In this document: piece after piece, positions 8,545-15,601 of the stretch | Layout: every line of letters starts with the position of its first letter | Numbering within the stretch: position 1 is the first letter of the stretch | Assembly: GCF_001306175.1 (NCBI RefSeq) | Contig: NZ_LGKN01000007.1 | Location: 1-48,159 of the forward strand | Length of the DNA stretch: 48,159 bases | Direction: 5' to 3' | Source: Ardenticatena maritima | GTDB lineage: Bacteria > Chloroflexota > Anaerolineae > Ardenticatenales > Ardenticatenaceae | Position numbers and translations under genes: made by a program | Notes under the pieces: model-generated | Told to the model about the DNA's origin: nothing | Seen by the model: only the letters and a program-made list of their open reading frames with translations | Database searches by the model: none

Positions 8545-9786
8545 ATGACACCGCTGTTTACCGAAGATGTGGAGTTGCGTGGGCATATCATTGACTCGCT
8601 CATTCTGCCCAAAGCGTTCGACACGATTATGGACATGGGCGGCGATTTCGATGTCTTGCACATTGAAGTTGGCCGCCACAAGGAAGACCCCAGTTATGCG
8701 CGGTTGCGCGTGAAAGCCGAAGATGAAGAGACGTTGCACGAGATTCTGGCGCAGTTGCAAAACTTGGGGGCGTCGCTGGTGACGGCGCAGGATGTGCGCA
8801 CGGAGCCGGCGCCCAAGGATGGCGCGTTGCCGCCCGATTTTTACAGCACCACCAATTTGCCGACCGAGGTGCGTATCAATGGGCGTTGGGTGCCGGTCTA
8901 TCCCATCGAAATGGATGTGGCGATTGTGGTGGATTGGGAGAACGAAACGGCGATGACCAAGCCCATGCTCGAAGTCAAGAAGGGGGAGCATGTGGTGGTG
9001 GGGCATGCCGGTATTCGGGTGCGCCCGTTGGAACGTTCGCGCCAGGCGGATGTGTTCTCCTTCATGCAGAGTGATGTGAGTTCGGAAAAGCCCAAGAAGT
9101 TGATGATTCATGAAATTGCGCGCGAGATGCGCCAGGTGAAAGAGCGCGGCGGCAAAATCCTCGTGGTGGCCGGTCCGGCGATTATTCACAGCGGGGCGGG
9201 ACCTTATCTGGCGGCGCTGATTCGCAACGGCTACGTGGACGTGCTCTTTGGCGGCAACGCCATCGCCGTGCATGATGTTGAAGCGGCGCTGTTTGGCACC
9301 AGCTTGGGGGTGAACTTGCAAAGCGGTGTGCCGGTTGAAGGGGGGCACCGCCACCATATGCGCGCCATCAACGCCATTCGCAACGCCGGTTCGTTGCGCG
9401 CCGCGGTGGAGCAGGGCATTCTCACGCGCGGCGTCATGTACGAAGCCATCCGCAAGGGCATTACCCTGGTGCTCGCCGGCTCCATCCGCGACGACGGCCC
9501 ACTGCCGGACGTGATTACCGACGTTATCGAAGCGCAGAAAGCCATGCGGGCGGCGCTGCCCGGTGTGGAACTGGTGCTGATGATTTCAACCATGCTGCAC
9601 AGCATTGCCACCGGCAACATGCTGCCGGCGACCGTGAAGACCGTTGCGGTGGATATCAACCCGGCGGTGGTCACCAAGCTGGCTGACCGCGGTTCGTGGC
9701 AAGCAGTGGGGCTGGTGACGGATGCGGAGCTCTTCCTGCGCGAATTGACCACGGCGCTGGATGTGGAGATGGACGAGGCGCTTTGA
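8545..9786 (+). CDS. TIGR00300/LOR-SDH family protein, archaeal-type ornithine cyclodeaminase-like
   Basis: 413 residues. The sequence fits the TIGR00300 family: an N-terminal regulatory-like region (residues 1-90) in which the phrase HIEVGRHKEDPSYARL is typical, a middle region with the DFYSTTNLPTEVR motif, and a C-terminal Rossmann-type NAD-binding part with ALFGTSLGVNLQSGVPVEGG and a HxHH cluster. Relatives include the ornithine cyclodeaminase of methanogens and the C-terminal half of cyanobacterial arginine dihydrolase, which convert ornithine to proline plus ammonia with NAD. Whether this protein does the same is inference. AGGAAGG precedes the ATG; the gene lies 47 nt after modC and ends at a strong terminator. 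Confidence 0.78.
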   Translation: MTPLFTEDVELRGHIIDSLILPKAFDTIMDMGGDFDVLHIEVGRHKEDPSYARLRVKAEDEETLHEILAQLQNLGASLVTAQDVRTEPAPKDGALPPDFYSTTNLPTEVRINGRWVPVYPIEMDVAIVVDWENETAMTKPMLEVKKGEHVVVGHAGIRVRPLERSRQADVFSFMQSDVSSEKPKKLMIHEIAREMRQVKERGGKILVVAGPAIIHSGAGPYLAALIRNGYVDVLFGGNAIAVHDVEAALFGTSLGVNLQSGVPVEGGHRHHMRAINAIRNAGSLRAAVEQGILTRGVMYEAIRKGITLVLAGSIRDDGPLPDVITDVIEAQKAMRAALPGVELVLMISTMLHSIATGNMLPATVKTVAVDINPAVVTKLADRGSWQAVGLVTDAELFLRELTTALDVEMDEAL

Positions 9787-9806
9787 CGGCTTGCGGGGGG
9801 AAAGTG

Positions 9807-9842
9807 AAACGCCGCGCGGACCTTTGCCGCGCGGCGTTTTTG
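9807..9842 (+). terminator. Rho-independent terminator between convergent units
   Basis: A 13-bp perfect stem (9807-9819 with 9827-9839) and 7-nt loop followed by T residues. It closes the plus-strand modBC/TIGR00300 transcript; the minus-strand pair at 9860-10407 converges on it, but the T-run on that side is weak. Confidence 0.85.
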
Positions 9843-9859
9843 GTTGCCAAGTGTGGGGT

Positions 9860-10111
9860 TCAGAAGAGATGCGGCAAGGCGACCAGCAGACCCGCTACGG
9901 TTGCGACGGCGAAGATGACGCCGTACACGCGGCGGCGTTCGTACCAGACGCGGTGCGCCCATGCCGGCCCATGCGGCGGTTGGGCGCGTAGCGCTGCTTG
10001 CGCTTTCCCAAGAACCAGCGGCATGGAGAGAATGCCCACTCCGGCGACGATGACGAACGTCAGCGAGAACCAGGCGAAGGCGGTGAAAAGTGGCATAAGG
10101 GTTTCAGTCAT
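9860..10111 (-). CDS. Small hypothetical membrane protein
   Basis: 83 residues with three or so hydrophobic stretches: one from about residue 5 to 34, one at the C-terminus (YGVIFAVATVAGLLVALPHLF region) and a basic loop WYERRRVYG between. No family is recognised. Its ATG overlaps the TGA of the upstream minus-strand gene (ATGA), a sign that the two are translated together and that both are genuine genes. The layout resembles accessory subunits of membrane complexes, but no function can be assigned. Confidence 0.6.
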   Translation of the reverse strand: MTETLMPLFTAFAWFSLTFVIVAGVGILSMPLVLGKAQAALRAQPPHGPAWAHRVWYERRRVYGVIFAVATVAGLLVALPHLF

Positions 10112-10407
10112 TGGTGGTCTCCTCCTTCTCGTTGGCGCAAGACTCGCAAGGCTTCTTCAGCCCCCGCCAAGAGGGCGTTTGCCCGCACAAAGGGGGCGCT
10201 CACGCGTTGCTCGATACGGCGCAGGTGGCGGCGACCTTCTTGCAGGTAGGTGTGGGCTTTCTGGAAGGCGAGGTCGGCGTGGGCGACAACCCAGGCCATG
10301 CCTTTCCAGAGCCCAAACCCCAGCGCCGCCAGGATCAACATGCCGACGATGCATTGCAAGAGCAAAAAACTGGCGGCGACGGCGCTCCACGTTTCCAATG
10401 AACCCAT
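10108..10407 (-). CDS. Hypothetical membrane-anchored helical protein
   Basis: 99 residues. One long hydrophobic segment (about residues 8-42) is followed by a charged, probably coiled helix rich in Arg, Glu and Leu (HTYLQEGRRHLRRIEQRV). The topology resembles small DUF948-like envelope proteins, but no family match is claimed. GAGGGA lies 5 nt before the ATG. It overlaps the downstream small membrane protein by 4 nt and is divergent from the cytochrome c gene. Confidence 0.6.
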   Translation of the reverse strand: MGSLETWSAVAASFLLLQCIVGMLILAALGFGLWKGMAWVVAHADLAFQKAHTYLQEGRRHLRRIEQRVSAPFVRANALLAGAEEALRVLRQREGGDHQ

Positions 10408-10444
10408 GCTGGTCCCTCAATGGCATGTTGGTTGATAAGCCCTA

Positions 10445-10465
10445 TTTTACGCAACTTGCGCAAAA
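10445..10465. promoter_or_regulatory. Palindrome in the divergent region before the cytochrome c gene
   Basis: An almost perfect inverted repeat centred on 10455: TTTT, one base, CGCAA, centre C, TTGCG, one base, AAAA. It lies between a minus-strand membrane gene and the cytochrome c gene, 79 nt before the latter's start. The AT-flanked symmetry looks like a dimeric repressor or activator site. It differs in half-site spacing from the Crp/Fnr-like sites further on. Confidence 0.4.
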
Positions 10466-10490
10466 TGGCGAGCGGATTTACGCTTCTTCT

Positions 10491-10510
10491 CCCACCCCCC
10501 TGGGGGTGGG
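10491..10510. repeat. GC-rich inverted repeat upstream of cytochrome c
   Basis: CCCACCCC and GGGGTGGG around a 4-nt loop, 33 nt before the cytochrome start. No T-run follows on the plus strand, so it is not a standard terminator; it may protect or fold the 5' leader. Confidence 0.4.
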
Positions 10511-10543
10511 GCTCTTGCAACAAAATACCCAAAGGAGGGTGGT

Positions 10544-11125
10544 ATGCGAACCAAAGTGCGTTGGCTGAGTGTGGTGTTGGTTCTGTTGGCGTTGGTGCTG
10601 GCGGCGTGCGGTGGGAACACGGCGACCGCACCAGATGAAAGCGAGCATGATGTTTCCGCAGCTCCGGCGCATGATGCGAGCGAGGAGCACGTGGCCGATG
10701 AAGCGCACGCCGAAGCGCATGGCTTGCCCGAAGAAGCCCTGCAACTGGAAAACCCCATTCCCGCCACAGAGGAATCCATTGCGCGTGGGCGCGAAATCTA
10801 TGCCCAAAATTGCGCCTCGTGCCACGGGGATGAAGGCTATGGCGATGGGCCTGCGGCGGCGGGGCTGGACCCCAAACCGGCGAACCTGCACATGGGGCAC
10901 GTGCAAATGCTCCCGGACGGTGGCTTGTTCTGGATCATCAGCCACGGGGTTGAAGGCACGGCGATGCCGGCGTGGGAGAATGTGCTGAGTGAAGAAGACC
11001 GCTGGCATGTGGTGAACTACATTCGCACGTTCGACGATATGGGCATGCAGAACATGCACGAAGAGGGCGGCATGGGCGAGATGCACGAAGACGGCCACAT
11101 GCATGAGGAAGGCGATTCACACTAA
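10544..11125 (+). CDS. Lipoprotein class I cytochrome c
   Basis: 193 residues. A signal peptide ends in the lipobox LAAC with Cys22, so the protein is probably lipid-anchored outside the membrane. A low-complexity Asp/Glu/His linker leads to a single-haem cytochrome c domain: CASCH at residues 90-94 and the likely sixth ligand M141 in GTAMPAW. The last about 25 residues are rich in His, Met, Glu and Gly (repeated HE and MHE motifs), which could bind copper or another metal. It would carry electrons between a quinol-oxidising complex and a terminal acceptor. AAGGAGG lies 5 nt before the ATG and a strong terminator follows. Confidence 0.9.
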   Translation: MRTKVRWLSVVLVLLALVLAACGGNTATAPDESEHDVSAAPAHDASEEHVADEAHAEAHGLPEEALQLENPIPATEESIARGREIYAQNCASCHGDEGYGDGPAAAGLDPKPANLHMGHVQMLPDGGLFWIISHGVEGTAMPAWENVLSEEDRWHVVNYIRTFDDMGMQNMHEEGGMGEMHEDGHMHEEGDSH

Positions 11126-11147
11126 GCCCAACGTTGCCGGATGGCAC

Positions 11148-11179
11148 AGGGCGGCGTGCAGAGGCATGCCGCCCTTTTT
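11148..11179 (+). terminator. Rho-independent terminator after cytochrome c
   Basis: A 12-bp stem (11148-11159 with 11164-11175, one G-T pair) and AGAG loop followed by TTTT. It stands in the 61-nt gap between the cytochrome gene and the 3' end of the convergent STAND ATPase gene. Confidence 0.85.
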
Positions 11180-11186
11180 GTGTGGC

Positions 11187-14100
11187 TCAGGCTGCGCCCC
11201 CCACCACCGCCTCCACCGCCTGAATGCGTTCCCACGTCTCCGTGATGACACCCAGCCGGCCCAGCACCGGCGCGAAGGCAGCGATATGCGCCCATGCACT
11301 ATCTCGTCCCTGCGCCCGAGCGTAGCGGAAGGCGGTCGCCACCAGTTGTGCTACCACTTCTGGTTGGCTTTCTGCGATTTCGGTTAGCGTGTTGGCGATG
11401 GTGGCGAGGGCTTGTGCGCGGAGGCTGTTGAGCTCAATTTTTTCGGCGACGGCGAGGGCGATTTGGATGGTCTGGCGGGCGTGGTTGGTATCGCCAAGTT
11501 GAACAAAGGCTTGGGCGATGGTGGCGAGGGCTTGTGCGCGCTTGTAATCATCTTCAATTTTTTCGGCGACGGCGAGGGCGATTTGGATGGTCTGGCGGGC
11601 GTGGTCGGCCTCACCAACCTGAGCAAGGGCGTGAGCGATGTTGGCGAGGGCTTGTGCGCGCTTGTAATCATCTTCAATTTTTTCGGCGACGGCGAGGGCG
11701 GTTTGGAGGGTCTGGCGGGCGTGGTTGATATCACCAGCCTGGGCAAGTTCGTGGGCGATGGTGGCGAGGGCTTGTGCGCGGTCGCGGTAGCGTTCAATTT
11801 TTTCGGCGACGGCGAGGGCGTGGTCGGTATCGCCAGCCTGGGCAAGGACTTGGGCGATGGTGGCGAGGGCTTGTGCGCGCTTGTAATCATCTTCAATTTT
11901 TTCGGCGACGGCGAGGGCGTGGTCGGTATCGCCAGCTTGGGCAAGGGCTTGGGCGATGTTGGCGAGGGCGTGTGCGCGTGTGTAATCATCTTCAATTTTT
12001 TCGGCGACGGCGAGGGCGTGGTCGGTATCGCCAGCCTGGGCAAGGACTTGGGCGATGGTGGCGAGGGGTTGTGCGCGGTCGCGGTAGTGTTCAATTTTTT
12101 CGGCGACGGCGAGGGCGTGGTCGGTATCGCCAGCTTGGGCAAGGGCTTGGGCGATGTTGGCGAGGGCTTGTGCGCGGTCGCGGTAGCGTTCAATTTTTTC
12201 GGCGACGGCGAGGGCGTGGTTGGTATCGCCAAGTTGAACGAAGGCTTGGGCGATGTTGGCGAGGGCGTGTGCGCGTGTGTCATCATCTTCAATTTTTTCG
12301 GCGACGGCGAGGGCGATTTGGATGGTCTGGCGGGCGTGGTTGGTATCGCCAAGTTGAACGAAGGCTTGGGCGATGTTGGCGAGGGCTTGTGCGCGGTCGC
12401 GGTAGCGTTCAATTTTTTCGGCGACGGCGAGGGCGTGGTTGGTATCACCAGCCTGGGCAAGGACTTGGGCGATGTTGGCGAGGGCGTGTGCGCGTGTGTA
12501 ATCATCTTCAATTTTTTCGGCGACGGCGAGGGCGTGGTTGGTATCACCAGCCTGGGCAAGGACTTGGGCGATGTTGGCGAGGGCGTGTGCGCGGAAGAAG
12601 TCGAATTCAATTTTTTCGGCGGCGGCGAGGGCGTGGTTGGTATCACCAGCCTGGGCAAGGACTTGGGCGATGTTGGCGAGGGCGTGTGCGCGTGTGTAAT
12701 CATCTTCAATTTTTTCGGCGACGGCGAGGGCGTCGTTGATATCACCAGCCTGGGCAAGGACTTGGGCGATGTTGGCGAGGGCGTGTGCGCGTGTGTAATC
12801 ATCTTCAATTTTTTCGGCGACGGCGAGGGCGTCGTTGATATCACCAGCCTGGGCAAGGACTTGGGCGATGTTGGCGAGGGCGTGTGCGCGTGTGTAATCA
12901 TCTTCAATTTTTTCGGCGACGGCGAGAGCGATTTGGAGGGTCTGGCGGGCGTGGTTGGTAGCGCCGAGTTGAGCAAAGGCGTGGGCGATGTTGGCGAGGG
13001 CGTGTGCGCGGAAGCGGTAGCGTTCAATTTTTTCGGCGACGGCGAGGGCGTGGTTGGTATCGCCAGCCTGGGCAAGGACTTGGGCGATGTTGGCGAGGGC
13101 GTGTGCGCGTTTGTCATCATCTTCAATTTTTTCGGCGACGGCGAGGGCGTGGTTGGTATCGCCAAGTTGAACGAAGGCTTGGGCGATGGTGGCGAGGGCG
13201 TGTGCGCGGTCGCGGTAGCGTTCAATTTTTTCGGCGGCGGCGAGGGCGTTTTGCAAAATCTGACGGGCGCGCGCAGTGGCGTTGGGGACGTCGTGTGTGA
13301 GCAGTGTCAGAGCCATGCGCCGGTAGGCGTCGGCTTGTTGTTCGGGATCAGTGATGAGGGCGGCGTAGCGCAGGGCGCGTTCGTGCTCGCCCAGCAGGAC
13401 CATCGCTTCTAGCGCTTCAAGCGGTACGTTGGTTGCCAGCGTGCGCACGGTGGCGTAGAGCAGGCTCCAGGCCACCACTTGGGGCAGGGTGTCCACTGCG
13501 CCTGTGGGTACACGCTCCTCAGCCATGGTCAGGGCGCGTTCCACGTCTGCGGCGAAGAGGTGGCGGCTGGGGTCGTAGGTGCGGCTGGCTCTGTACCAGG
13601 CGGGTGTTTCGATGAGTTGGGAGAGGGATTCCAGGTCGCCAATCTGCTGGAAATGGACGCTGGCATAGTGCAGCAGGTAGGGAGAAACCGCTTCGGCGGG
13701 CGTTTCCCCTTTTACCAATGTGGCGAGAGTTTCTTGCGCCCATGCCGCAAAGCGGTGCTGCACCTGTTTCGCCTCCTGGTGTAGGACCTCTTCGCGGAAG
13801 TATTCGCCCAGTTTGGGATGGCTCAGCGTATAGCCCTGTTTACGATCGCCCACCACAAAGCGTGCGATGGGGCGCAGTGCCTCTCCCAGGGTCCAGGGGT
13901 CCAGATCGGCCGACTTGTCGGCCAGAGCCAGCAAGTCATCCTGGGTGAGGGGACCCAGCGCGCAAGCCAGCAGGGTGAGCACCTCGCGCACATCTCGTTC
14001 CTTCAAGGGGGCTTGCTCGCCCCACAGTTTACGTTGATCTTCCCACCAGCGATCGAAGTAGCCCTTATAGCCCGGTTCAAGTGTTTGCAGGTCTTCCGGT

Positions 14101-15476
14101 TGCAGACGGGCGGCGTCTTCTCCTCGCTTCCACAGGTCATCCACATAGAGGCGGACCAGCAGGGGGTCGCCTTCGGTCAAACGCGCCAGTTCTTCCACGA
14201 TGTCCACGTTGCGCCCCAGTTCATCGAGCGGGAAGCCCATCGAGGCCAGGGCTTCGGCAATGCCCTTCTGGTCTAGCCCTTCGAGTGTGCGAGCTTGGGC
14301 GCGGTCCCGCCAGTTGAGGGTGTCCAGCCATTTATCGGGTGTGTGGCGGGTGGCGGTCAATCGCGCGCTCACCACCACGCGCACGCGCTCTGCCGGTTGG
14401 GTGGGGAAGAGGTCGGCGCCGGGGGTCCAGTCGGCGGCTTCGTCCAGCCCATCCACCACCAGCACCAGCCGTTTGCCGTCGGGCGGCGGCTGGCGCAGGA
14501 TTTCCGTCACAAAGGCGCGCCACATTTCGGGCGTTTCGTCTTTCTGGGGGGCTGGCTTGTTGTAGATCTGCGCCAGTTGGGTCGCCAAAATAGCGAATGT
14601 GACGCCGTAAAGGTTGGTGTTGAAACGGATGCTGATGGGGGCAAAGGCCACAGCCACGTCGGGGCGTTGTTGCAGAGCGGCCGCCCAGCGGGTGAGCAGG
14701 GCGCTTTTGCCGCGACCGGCCGGCGCGGTGATGAGAAGATAGGGGCGGGCGGTTTCGTCTTCCAGCCACCGGCTGAGGTCGGCGAGTTCTGCGGTGCGGC
14801 CGCCGAAAGGCACCGGGCGGTCGGGCGTTCCCAGGTATTCATGGAGAAAATTTTCCACTCGTCCGGCATAGTCGGTCGGAAGTGTGCGCGCCGGTTCGGC
14901 GAAGTAGTTGACCGTGTTCTGGTCGCCGGTGACGAGAACGGCGTGGTGTACGTCTCCGGCGATGCGCACACTGCGTTCGGCGGTGCGGAGCGCGGTGATG
15001 TAATCCGCGCGTAAGGTTGCCAGCAGTGCCTCGGTGTTTTCAGCAATACGCTCCAACGCCCGGCTGTCGAAGAGCGGTTGCAGGGCTTCTTCTTTTCTCA
15101 ATTCCTCATTGAAGAAACGCAAGAAGTCGGCTAAGGCGCGAACTGCCTTTTCTTGTTGGTCTTCGTCCACGTCATGCAATTGGGCGGCCCATGTCGTGGC
15201 GATAGCATTTACATCGGGCGTATCTCGGGTGAGAAAACGGGCTAATTCGCGGCTCACCGTCTCGCCGGTGAAGAAGGTCTCGTCTAGCAGGGAGGCGGCC
15301 CAGGCGGGGTGCCGGTCGGCAAAGCGTTCCAGCGCATGCAGCAGGGCGGTCTGGAACGCCAGGCGGGTGGGGTCGCGCCCCAGCCAGTGGCGCAGGCGGT
15401 CGCCCAACCCACTTTGTTCGAGGGCGTAGCCGAAAACGGCTTCGGTGATTGTGCCGATGAGAGGTTCCAAGAGCAT
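11187..15476 (-). CDS. STAND/NACHT-type ATPase with C-terminal helical repeat array
   Basis: 1,429 residues. Residues 1 to about 165 are helical with no recognised fold. Around residues 175-195 lies a VTGDQNTVNYF segment like the GD-x-N-x-V motifs that precede NTPase domains in many large bacterial signalling proteins. The P-loop domain has APAGRGKS (residues 251-258, K257) and a NACHT-like Walker B LVLVVDGLDEA (D342, D345, E346), then a winged-helix-like part. Residues about 735-1365 are roughly 18 TPR-like repeats of 33 or 40 residues with the core AVAEKIE...RAxALAxIAQ. Such proteins couple ligand sensing by the repeats to NTP-driven oligomerisation; many are anti-phage or regulatory, but no effector is identified here. 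It is monocistronic, with its own promoter and convergent neighbours. Confidence 0.85.
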   Translation of the reverse strand: MLLEPLIGTITEAVFGYALEQSGLGDRLRHWLGRDPTRLAFQTALLHALERFADRHPAWAASLLDETFFTGETVSRELARFLTRDTPDVNAIATTWAAQLHDVDEDQQEKAVRALADFLRFFNEELRKEEALQPLFDSRALERIAENTEALLATLRADYITALRTAERSVRIAGDVHHAVLVTGDQNTVNYFAEPARTLPTDYAGRVENFLHEYLGTPDRPVPFGGRTAELADLSRWLEDETARPYLLITAPAGRGKSALLTRWAAALQQRPDVAVAFAPISIRFNTNLYGVTFAILATQLAQIYNKPAPQKDETPEMWRAFVTEILRQPPPDGKRLVLVVDGLDEAADWTPGADLFPTQPAERVRVVVSARLTATRHTPDKWLDTLNWRDRAQARTLEGLDQKGIAEALASMGFPLDELGRNVDIVEELARLTEGDPLLVRLYVDDLWKRGEDAARLQPEDLQTLEPGYKGYFDRWWEDQRKLWGEQAPLKERDVREVLTLLACALGPLTQDDLLALADKSADLDPWTLGEALRPIARFVVGDRKQGYTLSHPKLGEYFREEVLHQEAKQVQHRFAAWAQETLATLVKGETPAEAVSPYLLHYASVHFQQIGDLESLSQLIETPAWYRASRTYDPSRHLFAADVERALTMAEERVPTGAVDTLPQVVAWSLLYATVRTLATNVPLEALEAMVLLGEHERALRYAALITDPEQQADAYRRMALTLLTHDVPNATARARQILQNALAAAEKIERYRDRAHALATIAQAFVQLGDTNHALAVAEKIEDDDKRAHALANIAQVLAQAGDTNHALAVAEKIERYRFRAHALANIAHAFAQLGATNHARQTLQIALAVAEKIEDDYTRAHALANIAQVLAQAGDINDALAVAEKIEDDYTRAHALANIAQVLAQAGDINDALAVAEKIEDDYTRAHALANIAQVLAQAGDTNHALAAAEKIEFDFFRAHALANIAQVLAQAGDTNHALAVAEKIEDDYTRAHALANIAQVLAQAGDTNHALAVAEKIERYRDRAQALANIAQAFVQLGDTNHARQTIQIALAVAEKIEDDDTRAHALANIAQAFVQLGDTNHALAVAEKIERYRDRAQALANIAQALAQAGDTDHALAVAEKIEHYRDRAQPLATIAQVLAQAGDTDHALAVAEKIEDDYTRAHALANIAQALAQAGDTDHALAVAEKIEDDYKRAQALATIAQVLAQAGDTDHALAVAEKIERYRDRAQALATIAHELAQAGDINHARQTLQTALAVAEKIEDDYKRAQALANIAHALAQVGEADHARQTIQIALAVAEKIEDDYKRAQALATIAQAFVQLGDTNHARQTIQIALAVAEKIELNSLRAQALATIANTLTEIAESQPEVVAQLVATAFRYARAQGRDSAWAHIAAFAPVLGRLGVITETWERIQAVEAVVGGAA
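11383..13275 (-). repeat. Tandem coding repeat array, about 18 units of 99 or 120 nt
   Basis: Units of 99 nt (33 codons) alternate with 120-nt units that carry an extra 7-codon RQTIQIA-like insert. Several neighbouring units (around 12463-12900) are almost identical at the DNA level, including silent positions, so the array has expanded recently. Variation is concentrated in the four codons after AEKIE (for example DDYT, RYRD, FDFF, HYRD, LNSL) and in the end-of-unit choice QAGDTNH or QLGDTNH. As every unit is a multiple of three, frames free of stops in one unit stay open throughout. Confidence 0.92.
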
Positions 15477-15512
15477 CGCGCCGCTCCGTTTGTTGAAGGG
15501 TTGTATGCGTTC

Positions 15513-15541
15513 AGTATAAGCACGTTATCGGGGGTGAGCAA
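15513..15541 (-). promoter_or_regulatory. Sigma-70-like promoter of the STAND ATPase gene
   Basis: On the minus strand TTGCTC (15541-15536) and TATACT (15518-15513) are separated by 17 nt, placing the start of transcription about 30 nt before the ATG. This supports transcription independent of the upstream dioxygenase gene. Confidence 0.6.
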
Positions 15542-15549
15542 CCGCTTGC

Positions 15550-15581
15550 AAAAAAAATCACCCCTCGCAGACGCGAGGGGT
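15550..15581 (-). terminator. Rho-independent terminator of the CatE-like gene
   Basis: A 9-bp perfect stem (15560-15568 with 15573-15581) and 4-nt loop; on the minus strand it is followed by eight T residues. It separates the dioxygenase gene from the STAND ATPase gene. Confidence 0.88.
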
Positions 15582-15601
15582 GGCGTGGGCGTGGGGCGCG
15601 G

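Noticed and set aside
11383-13275. CRISPR-like array
   Set aside because: The repeats are long, contiguous, in frame with a protein and have no unique spacers or cas genes nearby.
11412-13412. A 666-codon plus-strand open frame through the repeat region
   Set aside because: It is the antisense of the STAND repeat array, kept open by the 99/120-nt period. The product is a Gly/Phe/Val-rich periodic peptide with no family, and the minus-strand protein has clear domains.
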